A stretch of 64,000 bases of DNA from Eretmocerus hayati (taxonomy: Eukaryota; Arthropoda; Insecta; Hymenoptera; Aphelinidae): contig CM056742.1 in assembly GCA_029851415.1 (NCBI GenBank), positions 64,614,454 through 64,678,453 on the forward strand, in the 5' to 3' direction. Position 1 is the stretch's first letter. Each line of letters opens with the position of its first letter. This document shows, piece by piece, positions 1 through 8,419 of this stretch. A program made the translations under genes and the position numbers. The notes beneath the pieces are model-generated. The model was given only the letters and a program-made list of their open reading frames with translations. It did not search any database and was not told where the DNA came from.

Positions 1-2
1 TC

Positions 3-2609
3 ACTCCTGTCCGCCACCGTCCGCGACGCCTCTCTCCCAAGATGCTCGAGATTGCTAGGGAGGAGGTCAAAGCCATGTACGGTCTCAAGCGTATCCGCCC
101 TTGCCAGAGTGCTTGGAGTAGTGCTCCAGTGTTGATCAGGAAATCTGACGGTACTTACCGTTTCTGCATCGACTATCGAGACTTGAATAAGAAAACGAAG
201 AAGGACACGTACCCCCTTCCCAACATGGACTCCATCTTGGATAAGTTGCGGAAGGCGAAGTACCTGTCTAAGATAGATTTAAAAAGCGCGTACCATCATA
301 TTCCGGTAGCGGAGGAGTGCCAGGAGTATACCTGTTTCAGCCTTCCAGGCGTCGGCTCCTGGTGCTGGTGCGTAATGCCCTTCGGGCTCTGTAATGCACC
401 CGCGACCTGGCAGCGCATGATCGACGAGATACTAGGCCCAGAGCTAGAACCATTTGTCTTCGTGTACTTAGACGACATTATTATCGCGACAGACACGTAT
501 GAAGCTCATGAAAAATACCTAAGGATAGTGTTGGAGCGACTTGTAGATGCCGGACTCCAGATAAATCCGGAAAAATGTCAGATTTGCTGCAGCGAGGTGA
601 ATTACCTCGGCTTTATCTTGGACTCCGAAGGCCTCCGCCCGGATCCCGAAAAGGTAACGCCCGTACGGGAATTCCCTCCGCCAAGAAACCTGCGACAATT
701 GCGATCGTTCCTGGGGATGGTGACGTGGTACTCAAGATTTATCGACCATGACGCCGAAATAAAAGTACCGTTACTGAAGCTTCTCCGGAAAGATACGCCA
801 TGGTCATGGGGCGAAGAACAGCAAGAAGCATTCGATAAACTGAAACAGGCCTTGACGAGCGCGCCGGTGCTCGCTAGACCTGATTTCTCAAAAATGTTCG
901 CTATACAGACCGACGCATCCGCCTATAGCTTGGGAGCCGTGCTGACCCAAGAAGGGGAAGACGGTGAGCACCCTATTGTCTACCTGAGCCGCAGTCTTTC
1001 GCCAGCAGAGCGAAATTATACGGTCAGCGAGAGGGAGCTGCTAGCGGTGGTCTGGGCGATCAAAAAACTACGACCTTACATTGAAGGGTACCAATTTCAG
1101 GTGATAACAGATCACAGTGCCCTAAAATGGCTCCAAAATCTGAAAGATCCGACTGGGCGTCTCGCTCGCTGGGCACTCGAACTCCAGAATTGGGACTTCG
1201 AGGTAATACACCGGAGTGGAAAACTCCATAAAGTGCCAGATTGCCTGTCTCGAATGAACGAGCCAGAGGACGCCGAAATCGGAGCAGTAGAAGTAGCAGA
1301 CGAGACGATAGATGCCGTGGATCCGACGGTAACCGAAATACAATGTTCCGCCGAAGACGCGAAGAAGGATTCCGAATACTTGAAGCTGGCCGAGAAGATT
1401 CGTGCGAATCCGGACCAGTTCAAGGATTGGAGGGAGGTGAATGGCTTGATTTATCATCATAGCCATAACACGCTTCTGGATCCAATCACATTTCCGGAAG
1501 AAAAATGGAGACTTGTCGTGCCAGTCCATAGGAGACGTGACGCTCTAGAGCGAGCTCATTGCCTCGCCTCGTCAGGTCACATGGGCATTGAAAAAACGTA
1601 TGATCGACTAGCTCGAGATTACTACTGGCAAGGCATGTACACAGATGCGAAAACATTCGTGAAAGAGTGTCAATTGTGCCAACAATACAAAATGCCCCAA
1701 ACAGGCCCGCTTGGCCACATGGGAAACAGAGTAGTAGAGCGACCATGGTCCGTCATCTCCGCCGATCTGATGGAATTTCCGCCGAGCAAAAAGGGGTTCA
1801 AGTACTTGCTGGTCATACAGGACTTATTCACACGCTGGGTGGAAGTAAAACCATTACGACGCGCTGAGGGGAAGGCGGTAACCGCCGCGATTGAAGAATT
1901 GATCCTGTTTCGTTGGGAGACGCCACTGTACTTTCTATCCGACAATGGTAAGGAGTTCGACAACAAAATTGTGGACGCCATGTTGGAAGAACACGGAGTA
2001 CGTCACATCAAGACGCCACCATATTGGCCGTCAACCAACCCAACGGAGCGTTCCAATAAGACGCTCAAAACAATGATCTCTCAATTCGTGAAGAATGATC
2101 ACCGCAACTGGGATGACCACATCCATGAGTTCCGCCATGCGATGAACACCGCAGTGCAATCCAGCACGAAAGTCTCGCCAGCGTTTCTCAATTTCGGACG
2201 TCATCCCACTCCAGTAAAAAGCCTGCGTCGCGAACTGGAGGGTGAAAAATTGATCGAGAAGATGGGAGTCCAAGACTGGATGGATAGAATGAAACGCCTA
2301 GACGCGTTGCGGGAACTAGTCGTCCGCCATAACGCTGAGAGTCGGGCGAAGCAAGCTGAAACTTATAACAAGGGTAGGAAGAATTTCACGTTCAATGTGG
2401 GAGATGTAGTGGGAAGGAAAACGCATTTCCTGTCTAGCGCCGCGAACCGGTTCAACGCCAAGTTAGCTCCGAAATACGAGGGTCCGCTGACCATAGTAGA
2501 AGTCAAATCTCCGGTCGTTTACGTAATGGAGGGACCCACTGGCCAACGGACTGCTCCAACCCACATATCCCACCTCAAACGTTGGATCCCACCCCGAAAG
2601 ACTGGCTAG
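3..2609 (+). CDS. pol: Pol polyprotein of a Ty3/gypsy retrotransposon, 5' truncated by the window edge
   Basis: The frame is open from base 3; the first ATG (base 42) is internal, because the residues before it already match the N-terminal part of a gypsy reverse transcriptase. Numbering from that ATG, the RT domain carries the first catalytic Asp at D79 (KIDL) and the YLDD box at 142-145. RNase H follows with D291, E330/E332 and D357 (TDHSAL). The integrase has an HHCC zinc motif (H506, H513, C543, C546), then the catalytic triad D575, D634, E669. The second Asp and the Glu are separated by 34 residues because the Glu sits in a short TNPTER motif instead of the common TNGxVER. A GPY/F-like segment (KYEGPL, 811-816) lies in the C-terminal part, and no chromodomain follows. 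The 855 visible residues hold no stop or frameshift, so the enzyme set could be functional. It reverse-transcribes the element RNA and inserts the cDNA into the genome. Confidence 0.95.
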   Translation, partial: TPVRHRPRRLSPKMLEIAREEVKAMYGLKRIRPCQSAWSSAPVLIRKSDGTYRFCIDYRDLNKKTKKDTYPLPNMDSILDKLRKAKYLSKIDLKSAYHHIPVAEECQEYTCFSLPGVGSWCWCVMPFGLCNAPATWQRMIDEILGPELEPFVFVYLDDIIIATDTYEAHEKYLRIVLERLVDAGLQINPEKCQICCSEVNYLGFILDSEGLRPDPEKVTPVREFPPPRNLRQLRSFLGMVTWYSRFIDHDAEIKVPLLKLLRKDTPWSWGEEQQEAFDKLKQALTSAPVLARPDFSKMFAIQTDASAYSLGAVLTQEGEDGEHPIVYLSRSLSPAERNYTVSERELLAVVWAIKKLRPYIEGYQFQVITDHSALKWLQNLKDPTGRLARWALELQNWDFEVIHRSGKLHKVPDCLSRMNEPEDAEIGAVEVADETIDAVDPTVTEIQCSAEDAKKDSEYLKLAEKIRANPDQFKDWREVNGLIYHHSHNTLLDPITFPEEKWRLVVPVHRRRDALERAHCLASSGHMGIEKTYDRLARDYYWQGMYTDAKTFVKECQLCQQYKMPQTGPLGHMGNRVVERPWSVISADLMEFPPSKKGFKYLLVIQDLFTRWVEVKPLRRAEGKAVTAAIEELILFRWETPLYFLSDNGKEFDNKIVDAMLEEHGVRHIKTPPYWPSTNPTERSNKTLKTMISQFVKNDHRNWDDHIHEFRHAMNTAVQSSTKVSPAFLNFGRHPTPVKSLRRELEGEKLIEKMGVQDWMDRMKRLDALRELVVRHNAESRAKQAETYNKGRKNFTFNVGDVVGRKTHFLSSAANRFNAKLAPKYEGPLTIVEVKSPVVYVMEGPTGQRTAPTHISHLKRWIPPRKTG

Positions 2610-2660
2610 ACGCATGAGTAGAAATTCCGCCATCCGCCTCAACGAAGAGTAATAAGGAAG

Positions 2661-2689
2661 TTTTTTTTTCTTGTTCTGCTTCCTTGCAG
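2661..2689 (+). promoter_or_regulatory. Probable 3' splice site for the downstream ORF
   Basis: A pyrimidine-rich stretch (nine T in a row, then ttcttgttctgcttccttg) ends in CAG at 2687-2689, three bases before the ATG at 2692. This is a near-ideal acceptor site. It suggests that the second ORF is made from a spliced subgenomic RNA, as env is in errantiviruses. The matching donor would be upstream of the window. The splice itself is inference. Confidence 0.6.
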
Positions 2690-2691
2690 GT

Positions 2692-4920
2692 ATGGCAGAA
2701 GATCCGCCTCGAGACCGTGGCTGCTCACCCTGCCCGGCGGATTTCCGGAGCATCGCGAGACCCGACGACCTTCTGGAGGCAACGACAGTCTGGAGGTCAA
2801 ACTCCCAGGTACGTCGGGCTCGTAGGGCATCTCGCGAGAGGAGTGGAAGTCGTGGACCGCTAACGTCAGACAGTGGTCTGAGCGACGACCACTCCTCGCG
2901 AGATACTCCGGAACCCTGTCGAGCCGAACAACAGCAGCCACAGCCAGCGCATGAAGAAGGACAAGACAGCGGAAACAGCAGTCCGCTTACCCCACGTGAA
3001 GACAGAGCGCCTCCCAGCATCGGTGGACCGTCGCGCCACCTAGGAGCGATTCCGCGCGCCCCGATGGTGGAGAGACGCTCGCGAGAGAGACGACGCCGCG
3101 TGAGGCCCGAACCAGTGGGAGCGGAAGCCCCAGCTCAGTATTGCCCGGCGGCAGCACCTCTCGCAGTGCTCGCGGAGGAAGCGGAACCGACCCTGGATTC
3201 CGGCTTGGATCCTGTGGCGGACTCCGCTAGAGCTCAACAAGAGCTACAAGATTGGTTGGAGCCCAGGGGTGCTCCAACCCGGCAGGAAGTGGACCCCGGA
3301 CAGTTTGAGTGGCCACCATCTCCGCCATCTTTCCGCCGCACCACGACTCCACCGAGAACAATACCCCGGCCGATCCCTTCCACCACTCGTGGAGAAGCAG
3401 CTGGAGCCGCAGCGCCCGATGAGTTCCGCGAACCCGCGCTCATCATCGCCCCATCAAACCTCCCGGCCTCAGAACGACGTGAGCTGGAAACAGCCGTCGA
3501 ACTCCAGCTGCGTCAAAACTGGGATCCCGAACGAGGCTGGCAAGGATACCTGGACCGGAGAGACGAGGCGGCCCAAATGCTCCGCCCGGACCAGCCCCTA
3601 CAGTACCCCCAGCCTTACAGAGGGAAACGGACCCATACACGGACCAGATCGGAGTGGACTCCAGAAATCGCGCTGCAGATCCGCAGGGACCGGATCCAAG
3701 CCAGGGATAATCGACGCGCAATGGAGCGTGAATACGAACGTTTGTCCGCTCGGCACACAGAACCAGAGCGCCCGCGCCACCAGGAACATCAGCAACAACA
3801 ACGGCAAGAGGAGCCGATGTTGCGTCACGACGACGCTTCCAAACGCCGTCGACGCAACCCCAATCGCCACATGACCCTGGAGGATCACGTAGACTACCAG
3901 GCGCCCGTGGAACGTGACTACTCTCCGCCTCCGGGACCCGCCACCTTGGCTCAAGCTCTACCAGGCCCCGCGGACCCATTGCAGGCAGAGATCCATCACC
4001 TCGCCGAGGAAGCGGCCCGGGTGGCACGATTGGAGGACCAATCTCCCCCGGCCACCGCGAGACCACCGACACCGGAGCAACAGAGCACCGAGCCCAGGAG
4101 GATGGTCACACCGACGGCAAGGCCCGGACCAACAAGAAGAGGTACGCGGTTCCAGTGGCTGGAGGCATTGCCTCTGGACGAGGACGACCCGCCGCCACAC
4201 ACCTGCTTCCGTTGTTGGAAGAGTGGCCATGTCTCAGCACGCTGCCTGGCCCCAAAACTGTGGTTTCACTGTTTTAATTGCGGTCGGCGCCGGGTAGCTG
4301 CACACAATTGTCCGCGCTGTGCCACGGCATATGCGCTGTGGGAGGGTCGCCCGGCTCACGAGGCTCGTTTTGGCCCGTCGGCGACTGTCACCCGCCCGCC
4401 ACAACAGCCCGAAAGGCAGCCCGCACCCATGGAGATTGAGAGGGTTAGGGAACAGCCCAATCAATCCGCCGCTGTCTCCCAACCCCCCTCAACTCCACCA
4501 CCATCCGCCACGACGAGGCGTCAGGACGAGCGGGAACCCACCAGGCCACCAACTACACCACCACCCGTGCAGGACAGCGGAGCCGAGAGAACCACCACTC
4601 TACCCCGACCGTTCCCGGTGCTACCGGAACAGAGGCACATCGAAGCACCCGCCACAGTGGCACCGGTACCAGCCCCAAGGACCAGATTCACCACAGCTTC
4701 AGCCACGCCACCACCCAACATCGCTGCGGCAGCCGTCAACAGTTCGGCTCCGGCCAGCATAATCATGCCGATTCCGGGTCTGGCACGGCTGATGGCGGCC
4801 ATGACACCCGCGGACCATGAGGAGTTCCGGTTGTTGGTCGCCGTCGCAGTCACCATGCCGCAGTCAGTGCAGGAGCAAATGTATGCGGCCTTCTTCGACA
4901 GAATCCGCCAGGCTCAATAG
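2692..4920 (+). CDS. Gag-like zinc-knuckle protein in the env position of the retrotransposon
   Basis: This is a 742-residue ORF starting at the ATG right after the splice-acceptor-like site, 82 bases past the pol stop. The protein is rich in Pro, Arg, Glu and Gln, is largely low-complexity, and has no signal peptide or membrane segment that I can see. Residues 505-518 form a canonical CX2CX4HX4C zinc knuckle (C505, C508, H513, C518). Residues 527-543 form a second cluster, CX2CX9CX2C (C527, C530, C540, C543). Two such clusters in tandem are typical of retroelement nucleocapsid and would bind the element RNA. A less disordered segment lies around residues 250-300, and the last ~45 residues look helical. 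In ordinary Ty3/gypsy elements gag precedes pol and the third ORF, if any, is env. Here the third ORF is nucleic-acid-binding in type. It could be the true gag relocated, a second Gag-like protein, or an unrelated accessory protein. I cannot see whether another gag exists upstream. Confidence 0.8.
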   Translation: MAEDPPRDRGCSPCPADFRSIARPDDLLEATTVWRSNSQVRRARRASRERSGSRGPLTSDSGLSDDHSSRDTPEPCRAEQQQPQPAHEEGQDSGNSSPLTPREDRAPPSIGGPSRHLGAIPRAPMVERRSRERRRRVRPEPVGAEAPAQYCPAAAPLAVLAEEAEPTLDSGLDPVADSARAQQELQDWLEPRGAPTRQEVDPGQFEWPPSPPSFRRTTTPPRTIPRPIPSTTRGEAAGAAAPDEFREPALIIAPSNLPASERRELETAVELQLRQNWDPERGWQGYLDRRDEAAQMLRPDQPLQYPQPYRGKRTHTRTRSEWTPEIALQIRRDRIQARDNRRAMEREYERLSARHTEPERPRHQEHQQQQRQEEPMLRHDDASKRRRRNPNRHMTLEDHVDYQAPVERDYSPPPGPATLAQALPGPADPLQAEIHHLAEEAARVARLEDQSPPATARPPTPEQQSTEPRRMVTPTARPGPTRRGTRFQWLEALPLDEDDPPPHTCFRCWKSGHVSARCLAPKLWFHCFNCGRRRVAAHNCPRCATAYALWEGRPAHEARFGPSATVTRPPQQPERQPAPMEIERVREQPNQSAAVSQPPSTPPPSATTRRQDEREPTRPPTTPPPVQDSGAERTTTLPRPFPVLPEQRHIEAPATVAPVPAPRTRFTTASATPPPNIAAAAVNSSAPASIIMPIPGLARLMAAMTPADHEEFRLLVAVAVTMPQSVQEQMYAAFFDRIRQAQ

Positions 4921-5198
4921 AGCCGAAGAAATCCGCCAAGTAAGAGAAATTTTTGATATCCTTCTTTCCCAAGTATCCGAACCCAGATCCTAGTAGTTAG
5001 AGAACCCTGCCCCTCTGAGTTGAGAATTCAAGTTGATTTAGCCCTTAAGATTAGTTGATAGATTTGATTTTGATTTTTTGACCAATGTAGCAATGTATGA
5101 TGATTCCGCCGAGGTAACGATGAGGGTGGATGTGGGCGAGACGAGACCACTCCGAATTCTTCTCACCCAGGAGGGTGAGGGGGAGAAGCCGGGGGTAA
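4921..5198 (+). other. Retrotransposon 3' untranslated spacer ending in the polypurine tract
   Basis: There is no ORF of note between the Gag-like stop and the LTR. At 5170-5195 a purine-rich run (only one CC interrupts it) stands immediately before the LTR start. That is where plus-strand DNA synthesis is primed in LTR elements. Confidence 0.7.
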
Positions 5199-6173
5199 TG
5201 CAACGTGGAACGTTGCAGCACGTTCCGGCTCGTTCCACAGAAGCTCTCGTCGTCACCTCGGGCAAATTAATCAAGGTCTGATTTTCGTTTGTCACACTTT
5301 TTTGTTGAGGTGCCCGATGGTGACGAGAAGAGGACGACGACGACGATTCAAATGGGCTGATGGCTCCCGCCACCAGCGTGGTGGCAGCACCGTCCAGCCC
5401 ACCAAGTCGGGCGGCGCAGCGCTCGCGCGGGCTTGAGGAAGTCGCGCCGCGCATCGCCGGCCGGCATTCTTGGGATGGCTGCCAGCCTGGCTAAACCTCC
5501 CCGTACTTCGCGCCTTTTGAATTCGACGTGCTCCAGGAAGTGACCCAGGACGGGTCGTGTGATCGCGTCGCGGGTGTACCGGACCTTTTGGTGTGTGTTT
5601 GTGCGTGTGGGTGAACAGTGTAGTGCCCAGACTTGTCAGCGCGTGCTGACGCGTGGCCACCCCACACGACCACATCTCGCCCAGGGTGCCCCGCACTTGG
5701 AGGGTGACCCGGACTGGGCTCGAGAGAGCGAGAGAGAGCTGCAGCAGCGCAGTGAAGCGGCCCAGTAGCAGAGTAGCAACAGCGCAGCAGTAGCGCGACC
5801 ATCAGGGTGCGTCCAGACGACGTCGACTGCGGTGAGTGGTCTTGCGTTTTCCCCCGGGTGCATCCGCCCTCATCGTGACCCCCCCCCCCCCCGGGCGGAG
5901 AGTCGTGTCCAGGGCTACCGGGTGGCCTATTTCCCAGCTCGCGACGCGGTGTGTCCCTTTTATCCGCCGACCCATCGCGTCGCAACCGTGTTCCTCCAAC
6001 TCCCCGTGCCAATTTCGTATGCACGTTTTGGCCATGCTGAGCCACGCGGGTCGTTATAGCGGCCATTTTGTGTCATCGCTCTGACTTCCGGAGACGAAGG
6101 CACGGCGAGTTGGAGAGGGACGGGTCCGCCGGCTGGGGAATAGCTCCCACCCCTCGAGTTAGCTCCGCCCACC

Positions 6174-6251
6174 GTGTATATGGGCATTTCTGCTACAAAG
6201 TGGTGCAGTGATTTTCGAGTGAGTGTATATGGGCGTTTTCGCTCCAAAGTG
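6174..6251 (+). repeat. 29 bp direct repeat inside the LTR
   Basis: Two 29-base copies, 6174-6202 and 6223-6251, start gtgtatatgggc and end caaagtg. They differ at a few positions and are 49 bases apart. They lie upstream of the TATA-like stretch and so could be enhancer-type repeats of the U3 region. That role is inference. Confidence 0.6.
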
Positions 6252-6426
6252 AGTTTCGCGAGATTGTGGCAGTGAGTTTATTGAACAACTTACGGACGAT
6301 AGATGCATAGATCCGCCACAGATGGCGTTGTAAATTAGTTTTATTGGCCTGCGTGCCTCGAAATGAGTTCCTAATAGAAATAAATTCCGTTTGTATTTTC
6401 GTAATTCGGAGAGTGATTATTTCGAC

Positions 6427-6440
6427 GATATATATACATA
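6427..6440 (+). promoter_or_regulatory. TATA-like element of the LTR promoter
   Basis: The sequence gatatatatacata is the only strong TATA-like run in the second half of the LTR. It lies about 115 bases before AATAAA, a spacing that would allow a short R region. Confidence 0.4.
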
Positions 6441-6543
6441 CAGTGTCCGCAGAATACTTTCGCGATTTTCAGGTGTTCCCAATTTGCCCCACCGTCCCGC
6501 CCCTCGTGGCGCGGGGTGCCTGGCCCTGACCTGATCCGGCCCA

Positions 6544-6549
6544 AATAAA
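6544..6549 (+). terminator. Polyadenylation signal AATAAA in the LTR
   Basis: A canonical AATAAA stands 78 bases before the LTR end. It would direct 3' end formation of the element transcript. Confidence 0.5.
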
Positions 6550-6695
6550 TGAGGTAGCGTTGGGTGGGTTTAGTATTCCAGGTGGATGCTCCAGATTATC
6601 CCTGACCCATCTTGCCCCCACGTTACAGAAGTTAGGCTATTTCTAGTCTTGAACACGATCTGATAAGTGATGTCCATCACCAAACCTTACGAGGT

Positions 6696-7649
6696 CTATA
6701 TCCCAGATTGATGACCCTCAAGGATGTCACTCGAGACACAATTTTTAAATTCCACCTGTAAGATTACTTCCACACTAGGAACAGAATAGACATTCCAATT
6801 CAGATAATTTTTCAGGTACTGATACCTACTTCATTCCATGAGAATGGATGAATCATTATTATAATAGTCATTCATTTGACATGATATTAATCTTGGGTAA
6901 TGAGAAAAAGTCTTACCTTGAACTTATGTGTTGGTTGTCCCACGACGGATCTTCTTAGTACACCCTCGGAGGTGATCTCCACAGGTAGAGTTGCCTCGCT
7001 AGTGTTCCCAGAGTATCCAGGTATACCTAGAAAGAGCACACATTCAATCAGAATCATTTTAGTGTAGTATTCACTTCACCATGACTAAGTCCAAGAGAGA
7101 CCCTTTCATAAAACGGAAACCCAAACCTCTGCAAGTAGAGATTTCAGACAGTGGATTTGAGTAATTTCATGGAAAATATGATCAAATAGGTATAAAAAAG
7201 ACCTTACATGATTGCTGGAGCCAAGGAGAATCAATGCAGATGATTAGTCCACTTCTGGACATCACCAGACCAAGTTCGTCTCTGAATCCATACCTCGTTT
7301 CCAAGTTTCCGCAATACCTGCAACCAGAAAATGTTGTATATAATTAAACTAGCCATATGAGAGTTAGTTCAGTAAAAAGAGTACATTTTTTATAATAACT
7401 TGAGTACAAAAAGTTAATCGTTCAGTCCCAAATGAATGAGATTGATGAAAAATTAATCTTTGTTTACAGTGCCCTGCTGCGACACCCCGAAATTGATGAT
7501 CACCATTTTCCCAGGTTTCCTGAGGTGATAAGGACGTAACTAAAGACTTAGCGCAGGTGCTGCAACCACTTTCAATTGATTAGAATTGATAATTATTAAA
7601 CTACTTACGATGTAAATAGCCGGATTTTGCTGAATCGAGCAGACGGCAT
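6696..7649 (-). CDS. Tentative small spliced gene, four exons, about 106 residues
   Basis: Four minus-strand segments bounded by AG and GT join into one open frame. They are ATG at 7649 to donor at 7609 (ATC|gtaagt); 7317-7208; 7026-6917; and 6755 to a TAG at 6698-6696. The acceptors are pyrimidine-rich (ttgcag, tttctag, cttacag) and the donors are gtaag-like. Phases match across all three introns. I recognise no domain. A competing model uses an ATG at 7680, adds a 52-base exon at 7519-7468 and reads into a stop in the 7317-7208 exon (about 59 residues). Because both short models are open, the unit could equally be a spliced non-coding RNA or a relic. The last exon ends close to the LTR, so the retrotransposon may have landed just downstream of this unit. 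Confidence 0.3.
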
Positions 7650-7860
7650 TCTCGCGCTCCTGGGTTGCGATTCTAGGCATGTCACGCCTCAGAGGCGATG
7701 TGGAAACGTCCGCAAGGATCTTCCTCACCCACTAACACACCCGGAACACTCAAACACCACTCCACGATGTAGCGCGAGCACCAGGAAGCCGGGCATACAA
7801 CCTGTTGCGAGGGCTGGCGGTGGCCATTTTGGGTGCCGGTATAGCATAGCTTGGCTGCGC

Positions 7861-7867
7861 TATATAT
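7861..7867 (-). promoter_or_regulatory. TATA-like box upstream of the minus-strand spliced unit
   Basis: Read on the minus strand the sequence is gatatatagcgc, followed by GC-richer DNA that leads into the first exon about 180-210 bases downstream. It is a plausible core promoter, with no further support. Confidence 0.25.
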
Positions 7868-7869
7868 CA

Positions 7870-8419
7870 GTGTGCGATGAGTATGAGATGAGTATGGTCA
7901 GTATGGAGCATGGCGTGGAGTTAACATTATTCATCGATGTTGATTATTAATAATAACTTAATGTAAATAACATTAATTTATTAATGATACCATTACGTTA
8001 TTATCACGCCATGGTATGGAGGGTAGTGAGGGTGGTAGCAAGAGTTTAAAAGTGTCGGCTGCTTCGCGCCGCAGCATTGCCAACTACCAACTATGCCAAT
8101 CATTTGTTGATATGGACTAGTAGACGGCCGAGTTGCATTAGACATGAGCTGATTTGTTTCAATTTTCTTTGCGAAAATCATTCACTATAGGCTCTGAAAC
8201 GGCGCGAGGTGGTTCTCCGTATAATTCTGCATCGAAATTGGGTACGTGCATACCCTGCTGCAAAAGTTCGATTGGATTCGATTGAAATACATCCAATCTT
8301 TCTGAATCTATAATCTTATGATGAATTTGAAACATGACTTTCGGGATTGAGGGAGATTGGAGTTCAGTAACGATCAATGATGTTGATCATGATTCGAACG
8401 ATATAGACCAATCTTCGTC
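7870..8419. other. Unique spacer leading into the satellite
   Basis: There is no supportable gene. From about 8240 on, motifs typical of the satellite (cgattg, gaatcgattg) start to appear in degenerate form, which marks the outer edge of the array. A 17-base motif at 8250-8266 recurs inverted at 49700-49716. Confidence 0.5.

Larger units (their letters stand above)
1..6627 (+). mobile_element. 3' part of a Ty3/gypsy LTR retrotransposon
   Basis: The order seen is RT, RNase H, integrase, splice acceptor, Gag-like ORF, polypurine tract, LTR. The 5' LTR, primer binding site, protease and any upstream gag lie before base 1 and are not visible. Both long ORFs are uninterrupted and the LTR ends are well formed, so the copy looks young and possibly competent. 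The bases after position 6627 do not belong to the element, but the target duplication cannot be tested without the 5' flank. Confidence 0.9.
5199..6627 (+). repeat. 3' long terminal repeat (about 1,429 bp)
   Basis: It begins TGCAACGTGG directly after the polypurine tract and ends CCACGTTACA. The two ends are imperfect inverted repeats (9 of 10 match), with the TG...CA termini usual for LTRs. Inside it has no long meaningful ORF, a C-homopolymer of 14 bases at 5879-5892, a TATA-like stretch at 6427-6440 and an AATAAA at 6544-6549. The length is at the high end for gypsy LTRs. Confirmation needs the 5' LTR, which is off the window. Confidence 0.8.

Noticed and set aside
634..669. Integrase spacing of 34 instead of 35 residues as a sign of an inactive enzyme
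   Set aside because: The coordinates given are residues. The shorter TNPTER-type motif occurs, as far as I know, in other insect gypsy elements, so it is a lineage trait and not damage.
1669..2273. Minus-strand ORFs opposite pol
   Set aside because: They are shadows of the pol frame, with no domain or start context.
3269..4482. Overlapping ORFs within the Gag-like gene
   Set aside because: The G+C-rich, low-complexity sequence keeps several frames open. Only the frame with the zinc clusters makes sense.
5292..6247. Several 70-190 codon frames inside the LTR
   Set aside because: G+C-rich LTR sequence is open in many frames and none carries a recognisable domain.
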